From: Mesorhizobium kowhaii
Lineage (GTDB): Bacteria; Pseudomonadota; Alphaproteobacteria; Rhizobiales; Rhizobiaceae
DNA length: 64,000 nt
NCBI RefSeq assembly: GCF_003253745.1
Contig: NZ_MZXV01000032.1
Location: 620,001-684,000 of the forward strand
Direction of reading: 5' to 3'
Part shown: piece by piece, positions 9,220-17,858 of the stretch
Numbering within the stretch: the stretch's first letter is position 1
Layout of the letters: each line of letters opens with the position of its first letter
Notes under the pieces: generated by a model
What the model saw: the letters and a program-made list of their open reading frames with translations, nothing else
Told to the model about the DNA's origin: nothing
The model's database searches: none
Program-made: the position numbers and the translations under genes

Positions 9220-11775
9220 CTACTCGGCCGCGGCGCGGATGCCCGGCGTGTCGGGAAAGGTGCAGATGACGGTCGTGCCCTTGTCCTTGCCGGTTTCGAT
9301 GCGAACGCTGCCGCCATGCAGTTCGACAAAGCTCTTGACGATCGACAGGCCGAGACCGGCGCCGCGCCGGCGGCCGCCATTGGCACGCGGCTCGAAACGG
9401 CGGAACACCGAATCGAGCAGGTCCGGCGGCATGCCGGGACCGTCGTCATGAACCGAGAATTCCACCCCGTCCGCCAGATGGCGGCAAGTGAGCCGGATGG
9501 TGCTGGCTTCCGGCGCATAGTTGGCGGCGTTGCTGAGCAGATTGTAGAGGATCTGGCGGACGCGGATCTCGTCGCCATGGAACGTCTTCGGCGCCGCGGC
9601 GGCGTCGACCTCGAGCCTGATCGAATGCTCTTCCAGCCGGTCGGCCACCAGTTCGGCCGCAGCCGCGATGGTGCGATCGACATGCACCTCTGAAATGTCG
9701 AGCTGCATGATGCCGGCGTCCACCGTCGCCAGGTCGAGGATGTCGTTGACGATCGTGAGCAGGACCGAGGAGGACGAGCCGACATGCTCGACATATTCGC
9801 GCTGCTTCTGCGTCAGCGGACCGGTCGCCGGCAGCGACAGAAGTTCGGTGAAGCCGATGATGTTGGTCAGTGGCGAGCGCAATTCGTAGGAGACGTGCTG
9901 GACGAATTCGTTCTTGAGCTGGTCGGATTTCTGCAGCGCCTCGTTCTTGTCCTTCAGCGCCCGCTCGACGTTGACGCTGTCGGTGACGTCGACGAAGGTC
10001 ATCATCACCTGCCCGTTGGGCAACGGGATCATGGCGTAGCTCAGCACATTGCCGTTGTTGAGTTCGGTCTGGCCGTGGCGGTCGCGACGCTCGTCGTCGA
10101 ACCCGGTGATGGCGGCAACGAAGCCCGGCCAGGGACTGTTCGCCGCCTGCCCGTCGCAAAGGTCGCGGATCGCGGAAACGTGCACATTGGGCTTGGCCGC
10201 TTCGCCGCTCAAGCCCCAGAGCTTGGCAAAGGCAGGGTTCGACAGCCGAAGCCTGCCATCGGGGCCGAACACCGCCACGCCTTCGGCAAGATTGTCGAGT
10301 GTCTCGCCCTGCACCCGCACCGCTGTCTGGTAGCGGCTTTCGAGGTCCATCTTCTCGGTCAGGTTCTCGAACACCCAGGTCACGCCGCCCTTGGGCTGCG
10401 GGTTGGCGACGACGCGGATGGTCTTGCCGTCCGGCAGATGCCACCAGTGTTCCTGCGATTCGACGGCGCGGTACGCGCCGAGCAGGCCTTCCTTCCAGCG
10501 GCGCCATTCCGGCTGCTCGGCGATCTTGCCCGAGCTGCGCAGCCGGTCGAGCAACAGGGCATTGTCGGGAGCGCTGTGCAGGAAGCCGCTGTCGAGGCCC
10601 CACAGCTTCTGGAAAGCCTGGTTGAAGAACCGCAACTTCTCGTCGGTGTCGAAAATGGCGACCGCCGTATTGAGCTGGTCGAGCGTGTCGGCGTGGCTCC
10701 TGACGGTCCGTTCGTATTCGCCGCGAACGGCCTCGATGGCGCTGGTGTCGCAGGCAAGGCCGGCCGAGCCGTCCGCGCCGGCGAAATCGGTGACCGCAAA
10801 CACACGGCGGTCGCCTTCGATCACGGTGGAAAGCGACTGCTCGAAGACCGGATGCGTCTTGTGCTGGGCGGCAATCGCATCGCGTGCCTGGCCGCCGAGG
10901 AACTCCTTTGCCTCCCGAACCGCGGCTTCGGCATTGTCTGCTTCGACCGCATCGGCATAGGCCCGGTTGACCCACTTCAACCGCCCATCCTCGCTGCGAA
11001 GCCATGCCGGCATGTTCAGCGCGTCGAGCAGGCCGATCATCGTGTCATGGTCGGCGGCCAGCCGCTGGTTCTCGATCTTCAGCCTGGCCTGGCTGCGCTG
11101 CGTCTCCGAGAGCGAGACGAAACGCACGAGCACATGGGCGGCGCTCTTGCGGCCATGCACTTCGAGCGGTGCGCCGGCCTGCGATTCGATGACGAGGTCG
11201 AAGTGTTTCGCCTTTTCGCGCAGTCCCGCGACGGCATGTTCGAGCGCCGCCGCAGAACGCGGCATCAGCCAGCGGCCGAAAGCGAGGAAAGCAGCCCGGT
11301 CCTCGGGAGCACCGCTCTCTACGGGCAGTGTGCCGATGAGTTCGGGCTTCTTGTTTTCAGCGGCCCAGACGACCACGCGCTGGTCGCGCAGATTGAGCAG
11401 CGCCTCCGAGCGGCGCAGGGCCGCGTTGATGTCGGCGAGGCGGCTCCTGAGTTCGACATTATCCGCCGAGGTGCGGGCTCTTTCGCGGATGAGGACGATG
11501 GCCGACAGAAGTGCCGCGCCGGTCACGCCGACAAACACCGCAAGCTGCATGACCTCGATCGCGCTGATCGACAACCCGGCCGTTGTCACGCCGGCGGCTT
11601 CGGCATGCGCAACCGCATTGGCCAAGGAGCCGGCAAACGCCGATGTGGCAAGGAACAGTGCCGCGCGGGCGCGCCATGACAGGCTTCCGCTTTGCATGGC
11701 GGAGCCAGTGATCCCCGAATCGTCTTGGCCGCCGGAAACGGCCCGTCCCGCTCCGTGCGGGTGTTGCCCCGGCAT
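9220..11775 (-). CDS. PAS-domain sensor histidine kinase
   Basis: A membrane-bound hybrid-less histidine kinase of about 851 residues if read from MPGQHPHG. Two hydrophobic segments lie in the first 120 residues (ARAALFLATSAFAGSL and AVFVGVTGAALLSAIVLI), followed by a coiled stretch, several PAS regions, the phosphoacceptor box HVSYELRSPLTNI near residue 627 and an ATPase domain with NLLSNAANYAP, DDGPGMPP and GAGLGLSIVKS. No receiver domain is present and no response regulator gene is adjacent, so its partner is unknown. It heads the operon with tsaE-amgK. In-frame ATGs at 11871 and further downstream (MQSGSLSW) are alternative starts. Confidence 0.88.
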   Translation of the reverse strand: MPGQHPHGAGRAVSGGQDDSGITGSAMQSGSLSWRARAALFLATSAFAGSLANAVAHAEAAGVTTAGLSISAIEVMQLAVFVGVTGAALLSAIVLIRERARTSADNVELRSRLADINAALRRSEALLNLRDQRVVVWAAENKKPELIGTLPVESGAPEDRAAFLAFGRWLMPRSAAALEHAVAGLREKAKHFDLVIESQAGAPLEVHGRKSAAHVLVRFVSLSETQRSQARLKIENQRLAADHDTMIGLLDALNMPAWLRSEDGRLKWVNRAYADAVEADNAEAAVREAKEFLGGQARDAIAAQHKTHPVFEQSLSTVIEGDRRVFAVTDFAGADGSAGLACDTSAIEAVRGEYERTVRSHADTLDQLNTAVAIFDTDEKLRFFNQAFQKLWGLDSGFLHSAPDNALLLDRLRSSGKIAEQPEWRRWKEGLLGAYRAVESQEHWWHLPDGKTIRVVANPQPKGGVTWVFENLTEKMDLESRYQTAVRVQGETLDNLAEGVAVFGPDGRLRLSNPAFAKLWGLSGEAAKPNVHVSAIRDLCDGQAANSPWPGFVAAITGFDDERRDRHGQTELNNGNVLSYAMIPLPNGQVMMTFVDVTDSVNVERALKDKNEALQKSDQLKNEFVQHVSYELRSPLTNIIGFTELLSLPATGPLTQKQREYVEHVGSSSSVLLTIVNDILDLATVDAGIMQLDISEVHVDRTIAAAAELVADRLEEHSIRLEVDAAAAPKTFHGDEIRVRQILYNLLSNAANYAPEASTIRLTCRHLADGVEFSVHDDGPGMPPDLLDSVFRRFEPRANGGRRRGAGLGLSIVKSFVELHGGSVRIETGKDKGTTVICTFPDTPGIRAAAE

Positions 11776-11910
11776 GTCTTGGTCCTCTCCGCCGCCTGAA
11801 TGCAAGACCGCCCTGATGCGCGCTTCTCTTGATCCCCTCTCGGGCCGGAAGCGTCGCGAATCACCTGACAATAAACCCTCGCCGAATCGCCGTGAAGGCT
11901 GGTGGCGCGC

Positions 11911-11945
11911 AAAAATAAAGCCGGGCGAAAAGTCAATCGCCCGGC
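11911..11945 (-). terminator. Rho-independent terminator of ahcY
   Basis: On the minus strand an 8-bp perfect GC stem (GCCGGGCG paired with CGCCCGGC, 10-base loop) is followed by a T-rich run (TTTATTTTT). It lies about 30 bases beyond the ahcY stop and separates ahcY from the sensor kinase operon. Confidence 0.8.
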
Positions 11946-11975
11946 GTCAATATCTGGTAGCAATTTTAGCTTTGG

Positions 11976-13376
11976 TTAATAGCGGTAGTGTTCCGGCTTG
12001 AACGGCCCCTGCTGAGTCACGCCGATATAGGCGGCCTGCTCGCCGGACAATTCGGTTAGGCGGGCGCCAAGCTTGTCGAGATGCAGGCGCGCGACCTTTT
12101 CATCGAGATGCTTGGGCAGGACATAGACCTGGTTCTCGTACTGGCCGGGCTTGGTGTAGAGCTCGATCTGGGCCAGCACCTGGTTGGTGAACGAGGCCGA
12201 CATGACGAAGCTCGGGTGACCGGTGGCGTTGCCGAGATTGAGCAGCCGGCCTTCCGACAGCAGGATCATCCGCTTGCCGTCCGGGAAGGTGATCATGTCG
12301 ACCTGCGGCTTGACGTTGGTCCATTTCAGGTTGCGCAGCGCGGCCACCTGGATCTCGTTGTCGAAGTGACCGATGTTGCCGACGATCACCATGTCCTTCA
12401 TCGAGCGCATGTGGTCGAGGGTGACGACATCCTTGTTGCCGGTGGTGGTGATGACGATATCGGCGGTGGGTGCCGCATCTTCCAGCGTGACGACTTCAAA
12501 ACCGTCCATCGCCGCCTGCAGGGCGCAGATCGGATCGACCTCGGTGACCTTGACGCGGGCGCCGGCGCCCTTGAGCGAGGCCGACGAGCCCTTGCCGACG
12601 TCGCCATAGCCGCAGACAACCGCGACCTTGCCGGCCATCATGGTGTCGGTGCCACGACGGATGCCGTCGACTAGCGATTCCTTGCAGCCATATTTGTTGT
12701 CGAACTTCGACTTGGTGACCGAGTCGTTGACGTTGATGGCGGGGAAGGGCAGCAGGCCCTTCTTCTGCAGCTGGTAAAGCCGGTTGACGCCGGTGGTCGT
12801 CTCTTCGGTGACGCCGCGGATCGCCGCCTTCTGCTTGGTGAAGAAGCCGGGCGAAGCCTTCAGGCGCTTCTTGACCTGAGCGTAGAAATATTCCTCTTCC
12901 TCGCTCTGCGGGTTGGACAGCACGTCCTCGCCGGCCTCGGCGCGGGCGCCGATCAGGATGTACATGGTGGCGTCGCCGCCATCATCGAGGATCATGTTGG
13001 AGGTGCCGCCGTCGGCCCATTGGAAGATCTTGTCGGTGTAGTCCCAATACTCCTCAAGCGACTCGCCCTTGACGGCGAACACCGGGATACCGGATGCGGC
13101 GATGGCCGCGGCCGCATGATCCTGGGTCGAGAAGATGTTGCAGGAAGCCCAGCGGATTTCGGCGCCGAGCGCCTTCAGCGTCTCAATCAGCACCGCCGTC
13201 TGGATGGTCATGTGCAGCGAGCCGGTGATGCGCGCGCCCTTGAGCGGCTTCTTGTCGCCGAATTCCTCGCGGCTGGCCATCAGCCCCGGCATTTCGGTTT
13301 CGGCGATCTCGATTTCCTTGCGGCCCCAGCCGGCGAGCGAGATGTCGGCGACCACATAGTCCTTGCTACCCGTCAT
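11976..13376 (-). CDS. ahcY: Adenosylhomocysteinase
   Basis: The enzyme hydrolyses S-adenosylhomocysteine to adenosine and homocysteine, clearing the by-product of methylation. The 466 residues carry the NAD-binding motif [13 protein letters not shown], the substrate-binding stretches near the N-terminus ([31 protein letters not shown]) and the C-terminal KPEHYRY tail typical of the family. The start MTGSKDYVV agrees with the family. A well-formed terminator follows, and a palindrome that may be a regulator site lies upstream at 13502-13517. Neighbouring ptsH lies 181 bases upstream in the same direction. Confidence 0.97.
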   Translation of the reverse strand: MTGSKDYVVADISLAGWGRKEIEIAETEMPGLMASREEFGDKKPLKGARITGSLHMTIQTAVLIETLKALGAEIRWASCNIFSTQDHAAAAIAASGIPVFAVKGESLEEYWDYTDKIFQWADGGTSNMILDDGGDATMYILIGARAEAGEDVLSNPQSEEEEYFYAQVKKRLKASPGFFTKQKAAIRGVTEETTTGVNRLYQLQKKGLLPFPAINVNDSVTKSKFDNKYGCKESLVDGIRRGTDTMMAGKVAVVCGYGDVGKGSSASLKGAGARVKVTEVDPICALQAAMDGFEVVTLEDAAPTADIVITTTGNKDVVTLDHMRSMKDMVIVGNIGHFDNEIQVAALRNLKWTNVKPQVDMITFPDGKRMILLSEGRLLNLGNATGHPSFVMSASFTNQVLAQIELYTKPGQYENQVYVLPKHLDEKVARLHLDKLGARLTELSGEQAAYIGVTQQGPFKPEHYRY

Positions 13377-13501
13377 GGCAGTGCTCCGATGCGAATTGGT
13401 TGTGCTGCGAATTGGTTGCGGATGCGCCCGCGCCGTCGGCGCGTCGAAGGGCGCGAATTGCCGGCCTGACTAGCAGATCGGGGCCGAGACGACAATGGGA
13501 T

Positions 13502-13517
13502 ATAAAGAAATCTTTAT
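13502..13517. promoter_or_regulatory. Palindrome upstream of ahcY, possible SahR-type operator
   Basis: ATAAAGA-AA-TCTTTAT is a perfect inverted repeat with 7-base arms in the 181-base gap upstream of ahcY. ArsR-type SahR regulators control S-adenosylhomocysteine recycling genes in Proteobacteria through short AT-rich palindromes; the resemblance is from memory and the assignment is inference. Confidence 0.45.
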
Positions 13518-13557
13518 CCGTGCATGTCTCGAAGAGCTTCTTCGCTCCGCGCGAGGA

Positions 13558-13854
13558 TCAGCTTTCCTCGCCGAAGCGGGACGCCACTAATTGCTCCAGC
13601 GCGTCGATGACCTGCAGCGCCTCCGGCCCGCTGGCAGTGACACGGATCGAGTAGCCGGGGCTTGCCGCCAGCATCATCAGGCCCATGATCGAGGTGCCGC
13701 CGACCTTGACACCGTCCTTCTCGACATGCACCGAGGCGTCGAAGCCGCTCGCCAGCTGGACGAATTTCGCTGAGGCGCGCGCGTGCAGGCCGCGCTGGTT
13801 GATGATGGGAAAGTCCCGGATGATCTGATCTTTTTCCGGGGACAGCGCGTTCAT
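13558..13854 (-). CDS. ptsH: HPr phosphocarrier protein of an incomplete PTS
   Basis: This 98-residue HPr carries the phosphorylatable histidine in RGLHARAS (about residue 24) and the regulatory serine in GGTSIMGLM, the site modified by HPr kinase. It relays phosphate from PtsP/EI to EIIA proteins. The start overlaps the EIIA stop by 4 bases. With the EIIA-Man and HprK genes next to it, and no EIIB/EIIC permease in sight, it belongs to the regulatory PTS that many Alphaproteobacteria keep instead of a sugar-importing PTS. Confidence 0.95.
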   Translation of the reverse strand: MNALSPEKDQIIRDFPIINQRGLHARASAKFVQLASGFDASVHVEKDGVKVGGTSIMGLMMLAASPGYSIRVTASGPEALQVIDALEQLVASRFGEES

Positions 13855-14252
13855 TTGCTGCTCAAAAGCTGACTGGCGACGTTGATGTATTTGCGGCCGG
13901 CGGCCTGCGCCTCGTCTAGCGCGGCCGCCATGTTGTCGCCCTTGCGGATCGAGGAGAGCTTGATCAGCATCGGCAGGTTCATGCCGGCGATCACCTCGGT
14001 GCGACCGGACTCCATCACCGAAATGGCAAGGTTGGAGGGCGTGCCGCCGAACATGTCGGTCAGCACGATGACGCCCGTTCCGGTGTCGACACGGGCCACG
14101 GCATCGACGATGTCGCGGCGACGCTGCTCCATATCGTCATCGGCGCCGATCGCCACGGTTTCGAAATTGTCTTGTGGCCCGACGACATGTTCCACGGCAT
14201 GTCGAAATTCGGCGGCCAGTTGACCGTGCGTTACAAGCACGAGTCCGATCAT
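13851..14252 (-). CDS. PTS EIIA component, mannose family
   Basis: A 133-residue EIIA-Man domain that starts MIGLVLVTHGQLA, with the acceptor histidine at residue 9. It receives phosphate from HPr. No EIIB, EIIC or EIID is encoded nearby, so it probably acts in regulation, not in sugar import. It overlaps ptsH by 4 bases and follows hprK by 164 bases. The orthologous gene in other rhizobia is called manX. Confidence 0.93.
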   Translation of the reverse strand: MIGLVLVTHGQLAAEFRHAVEHVVGPQDNFETVAIGADDDMEQRRRDIVDAVARVDTGTGVIVLTDMFGGTPSNLAISVMESGRTEVIAGMNLPMLIKLSSIRKGDNMAAALDEAQAAGRKYINVASQLLSSK

Positions 14253-14416
14253 TCTTTGGTGGCTCCCGTCATCGCCGCTTCACAGGCGCATATTATGCTC
14301 GCCAGCCATTCCAGGCGGCGGGAGCGCTATCTTGTCGACGCGCGGCCGGTTGACAAGCCCCAAATTGCGCCGGCCCATGCCATTTTGACGCATTGCAGCA
14401 AAAAATCCGGAGCGGA

Positions 14417-14878
14417 TCATAGAAAAGGCGCGATCGACAGCCGCGCCATTACGGCGGGCAAGGCCGTGGCGGCGTTACGCTCGGCAAGGTCGATACGCGG
14501 CACCGGGCAGCCTGCGACCGGCTCGCTGATTTCCTCCTGGAAACGGGCCATCTCTGCCTTTGGCACCAGCCTCACATGGAGGTCGATCACTCCGCCCGGC
14601 TCGAACGGCAGCGGGCGCGGCATGAACCCAGGTACTTCGGCGAGACCGGCGATGGTCGCCGGCACGCGACAGACCAGCCGCCCGGCGCGGGCCGCGGCAA
14701 GCAGCCTGTCGTCGCCGATCAGCCGCGAGAACAGCCCGCGCGCGCGGCAATGGTCCAGGAGTGTCAGTGCCAGCGTCGTCTTGCCGGCGCCGGATGGCCC
14801 GGTGATAAGGACGCCGCGCTCGCCGATCAGGATCGCGGTTCCGTGAATGTTTTCAGGCTGCGCAACCGGATCAGGCAC
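14417..14878 (-). CDS. hprK: HPr kinase/phosphorylase, short alphaproteobacterial form
   Basis: The 153-residue protein contains only the catalytic C-terminal domain of HPr kinase/phosphorylase, with Walker A GPSGAGKTT near residue 29 and the GDDRLLAAA segment. Alphaproteobacterial HprK lacks the N-terminal domain of the Firmicutes enzyme, so the length is normal. It phosphorylates the regulatory serine of HPr. The start codon is GTG at 14876-14878 (MPDPVAQPEN). It lies just downstream of chvG, separated by a palindromic repeat, which agrees with the known rhizobial arrangement linking ChvG/ChvI and PTS genes. Confidence 0.92.
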   Translation of the reverse strand: MPDPVAQPENIHGTAILIGERGVLITGPSGAGKTTLALTLLDHCRARGLFSRLIGDDRLLAAARAGRLVCRVPATIAGLAEVPGFMPRPLPFEPGGVIDLHVRLVPKAEMARFQEEISEPVAGCPVPRIDLAERNAATALPAVMARLSIAPFL

Positions 14879-14888
14879 GATCTTGCCC

Positions 14889-14950
14889 GATCATGTTTTT
14901 GGATGGCATGATCTTGTCCGAAAACCGGTTTCCACTTTTCGGGATCATGC
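14889..14950. repeat. RIME-like double palindrome between hprK and chvG
   Basis: Two overlapping palindromes occupy the gap: GATCATG...CATGATC (14889-14913) and GCATGATC...GATCATGC (14906-14950), the second enclosing a GAAAACCGGTTTCC core. The right arm overlaps the chvG stop codon (TGA at 14945-14947). A shorter related copy lies at 45907-45955, and elements with a similar AAACCGG core lie at 16761 and 52149. Rhizobia carry such intergenic mosaic elements in many copies. Confidence 0.6.
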
Positions 14951-16729
14951 TTCGGCCGGCAGCGTCACGACAAAACGCGCGCCCTTGATTTCGCCGGGTT
15001 TGGTGCCGGGGATGTTTTCGGCGGTCAAGGTGCCGCCATGGGCCTCGACGATCTGCCTGGATATCGACAGGCCAAGGCCCGAATTCTGGCCGAACGCCTC
15101 GCCGGCCGGCCGGTCGGTGTAGAAGCGTTCGAAGATGCGGTCGATGTTGTCGGCGCGGATGCCGGGACCATTGTCGTCGACGGTGACGATGTTGAACTTG
15201 CCGGCGCGCGCCAGCGACAGGCTGATATGGCCATGGTCTTCGGGAACGAAGGAACGGGCGTTCTCGATCAGGTTGGTGATGACCTGACCGATGCGCAGAT
15301 CATGGCCGACGACCACATAGCCTTTGACGCCCTGCGGCAGCTTGGCGACCTTGAATTCGATCTCGACCGCCTTCTTGTTGCGCGTGGCTTCACGCGAAAC
15401 GGCGACGAGATCGGTGATGAATTTCTTCAGGTCGACCGTGCCTGCATCTTCACGCGCCAGCTCGGCATCAAGACGGGAGGCGTCGGAAATGTCGGTGATG
15501 AGCCGGTCCAGTCGCCTGACATCGTGCTGGATGATGTCCATCAGCCGGCCGCGCGAATTGTCGTTCTTGGCCAGCGGCAAGGTTTCCACCGCGCTGCGCA
15601 GCGACGTCAGCGGGTTCTTCAATTCGTGCGACACGTCAGCCGCAAAGCTTTCGATCGCCTCGATGCGGGCGTAGAGCGCGTTGGTCATGTCGCGTATGGC
15701 GATCGACAGATTGCCGATCTCATCCTGGCGGTCGGAAAAGTCCGGGATTTCCTCGCGGCTCTTGACGCCGCGCCGCACCCGCACGGCAGCCGCCGACAGC
15801 CGGCGCAGCGGATTGGCGATGGTGGAGGCGAGCAGCATCGACAGGATGGCGGTGACAAGGGCCGCGATGCCGAACACGCGCAGGATCGCCTTGCGCTCGG
15901 CGGCGACGATCTTGTCGATGTCGCCGCCTTCGGTCGACAGCATCAACACGCCGAGAACGGCGCGGAAGCGCTGGATCGGCACCGCCACCGAGACGATCTG
16001 CTCGCCCTGTTCCGAGATGCGCACGATGGTCGACGGGCTGCCGGTGAGCGCCTTGACCACTTCCGGGAAGGCGGCGCCATTGCCACCCGGCTGCTCGTGA
16101 TAGACCGGCAGCTCGGTGTTGCGGAAGAAATCGAAGACAAACTTCTGGATGCGCTCGACCAGATCGGGCTCTTCCTCGTCGACCGGCGGCAGGTCGTAGC
16201 GCAGGATCTGGCCGCGCGAATAGAGATGGCGCGAATCGAGCAGCAGATTGGCGTCGCGGTCATAGATGCGGGCGCGCGTCCGGGTCGGCGAGATCAGCCT
16301 TCGCAGCACCGGCGCGACGCGCTCCGGATTGATCGGGAAGTCGAGATTGTCGAGCTGGTCCGAGCCCGGCCCGAGGCTTTCGCCGGCCTGCAGCTCGAGC
16401 AGCTTTTCCGGGTCGATGCTGATCGAATCCGTCTCGACCGTCGCCGACGCGGCGATGGCGCCGGCGATGATCTCCCCCTGGGTCATCAGGCTTTCGACGC
16501 GGGCGTCGATCAGCCCGTCACGGAAGGTGTTGAGATAGAGGATGCCGGTCACCAGGACGGCCAAGCCGGCGAGGTTGAGGAAGAGGATACGCCGCGTCAG
16601 GCTGGAAAAGATATGATGGCCGAGGAAGCGGCGCATCGGCACCGTGATTTTCGACACGAATGACGGCATGATGCGCGACGGCCGCCTGGAGGCGCCCGCC
16701 GGTCTGCTTCGCTGTGCTTCCACTGCCAT
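14945..16729 (-). CDS. chvG: Sensor histidine kinase ChvG
   Basis: ChvG (ExoS) is the membrane sensor that senses acid and envelope or host cues and phosphorylates ChvI. From MAVEAQRSRP it is 594 residues: a transmembrane helix near residue 50 (ILFLNLAGLAVLVTGILYL), a periplasmic domain of about 200 residues, a second helix (ALVTAILSMLLAS), a HAMP region, the H-box DVSHELKNPLTSL near residue 365 and an ATPase domain with VDDNGPGI and GLGLSIS. I chose this start because the longer reading frame begins inside a palindromic repeat. The gene follows chvI with an 84-base gap occupied by that repeat. Confidence 0.95.
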   Translation of the reverse strand: MAVEAQRSRPAGASRRPSRIMPSFVSKITVPMRRFLGHHIFSSLTRRILFLNLAGLAVLVTGILYLNTFRDGLIDARVESLMTQGEIIAGAIAASATVETDSISIDPEKLLELQAGESLGPGSDQLDNLDFPINPERVAPVLRRLISPTRTRARIYDRDANLLLDSRHLYSRGQILRYDLPPVDEEEPDLVERIQKFVFDFFRNTELPVYHEQPGGNGAAFPEVVKALTGSPSTIVRISEQGEQIVSVAVPIQRFRAVLGVLMLSTEGGDIDKIVAAERKAILRVFGIAALVTAILSMLLASTIANPLRRLSAAAVRVRRGVKSREEIPDFSDRQDEIGNLSIAIRDMTNALYARIEAIESFAADVSHELKNPLTSLRSAVETLPLAKNDNSRGRLMDIIQHDVRRLDRLITDISDASRLDAELAREDAGTVDLKKFITDLVAVSREATRNKKAVEIEFKVAKLPQGVKGYVVVGHDLRIGQVITNLIENARSFVPEDHGHISLSLARAGKFNIVTVDDNGPGIRADNIDRIFERFYTDRPAGEAFGQNSGLGLSISRQIVEAHGGTLTAENIPGTKPGEIKGARFVVTLPAEA

Positions 16730-16760
16730 CGAATAGCAGCTCCCGCCTAGTCTTTGCTTT

Positions 16761-16810
16761 GATGCATGTCGTTGTCCCAAAACCGGGACCACTTTTGGGC
16801 GACATGCATC
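16761..16810. repeat. Palindromic repeat in the chvI-chvG gap
   Basis: Outer arms GATGCATGTCG (16761-16771) and CGACATGCATC (16800-16810) are perfect 11-base inverted repeats, with inner arms CCCAAAA and TTTTGGG. A related sequence recurs at 52149-52192. In RNA it would make a strong hairpin between two co-transcribed genes. Confidence 0.7.
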
Positions 16811-16813
16811 AAC

Positions 16814-17515
16814 TTACGCTTCGCGGAACCGGTATCCGACTCCGTAAAGGGTTTCGATCATCTCGAAGTCGTCGTCGACGGCCTTGAACTTCTTGCGCAG
16901 CCGCTTGATGTGGCTGTCGATGGTTCGGTCGTCGACATAGACCTGTTCATCATAAGCCGAATCCATCAGCGCATCACGGCTTTTTACGACACCGGGACGC
17001 TGCGCCAGCGAATGCAGGATCAGGAATTCGGTGACGGTCAGCGTCACCGGCTCGCCTTTCCAGGTGCAGGTGTGGCGCTCCTGGTCCATGACAAGCTGGC
17101 CGCGTTCGAGCGAGCGGGCCTGCTGGCTGGGCGTCTTTGCCGAAGCCTCGCGGGCACTGGCGCGGCGCAGCACGGCGCGCACCCGCTCGACCAGCAGACG
17201 CTGCGAGAACGGTTTGCGGATGAAATCGTCGGCGCCCATCTTGAGGCCGAACAATTCGTCGATCTCGTCGTCCTTGGAGGTCAGGAAGATCACCGGAAGG
17301 TCGGATTTCTGACGCATCCGGCGCAGCAGTTCCATGCCATCCATGCGCGGCATCTTGATGTCGAGGATGGCAAGATTCGGCGGGCGTGCCGCCAACCCTT
17401 CCAGCGCAGACGCACCATCCGTGTAGGTCTCGACCCGATACCCTTCGGATTCGAGGGCGATCGACACCGATGTCAGAATGTTGCGGTCGTCATCGACAAG
17501 CGCGATTGTTGCCAT
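16814..17515 (-). CDS. chvI: Response regulator ChvI
   Basis: An OmpR/PhoB-type response regulator of 233 residues. The receiver domain has the acidic pocket VDDDRN at 7-12, the phosphoacceptor D52 in [10 protein letters not shown] and the KP pair near 105; the C-terminal winged helix contains [13 protein letters not shown] and [16 protein letters not shown]. In rhizobia ChvI controls exopolysaccharide, acid adaptation and symbiosis genes. [12 protein letters not shown] is the conserved start; in-frame ATGs at 17533 and 17587 would only add a non-conserved tail. It is divergent from pckA, and chvG follows it. Confidence 0.96.
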   Translation of the reverse strand: MATIALVDDDRNILTSVSIALESEGYRVETYTDGASALEGLAARPPNLAILDIKMPRMDGMELLRRMRQKSDLPVIFLTSKDDEIDELFGLKMGADDFIRKPFSQRLLVERVRAVLRRASAREASAKTPSQQARSLERGQLVMDQERHTCTWKGEPVTLTVTEFLILHSLAQRPGVVKSRDALMDSAYDEQVYVDDRTIDSHIKRLRKKFKAVDDDFEMIETLYGVGYRFREA

Positions 17516-17858
17516 TTCAAGCGGCTCCCTCATGAGCTGTCCCTTCTTTTGTAGAGAAGGGGCTTTTGCAGGACAAATTAGGTACAAAATGTGGCATAGG
17601 CCTTGTCCGCTGTCACGCGCGGCATGCCGGCGGCCACAATCCTACCTCGATATGGATTGGACGAACGAACACCGCCAATCCTTTGGGCAACCGCCAAACT
17701 TTTTGCACATATAAACGATTTAAACAACTTTCAAAATATTTAAATCGATTAATGATTTGATATCATTTGGCTTTTCTGGTTCTGACGATCTCAGCCTGCG
17801 TCGTGGGCCTGCCGGAAAATACGCCGGCAAAGATGCGGAAAACGAAGAGGGACACTTG
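17516..17858. promoter_or_regulatory. Divergent chvI/pckA promoter region with AT-rich palindromes
   Basis: This 343-base gap has no convincing gene. Its right half is strikingly AT-rich for this genome. It contains a perfect inverted repeat CGATTTAAA (17716-17724) / TTTAAATCG (17739-17747) and the centred palindrome AATCGATT (17743-17750), which has the CG centre usual in LacI-family operators. Rhizobial pckA is known to be controlled by a LacI-type repressor (PckR); whether this is its site is inference. Confidence 0.45.

Noticed and set aside
9784..11679. Long plus-strand open frame opposite the PAS histidine kinase
   Set aside because: It mirrors the kinase gene, has a composition typical of antisense frames and no recognisable motif.
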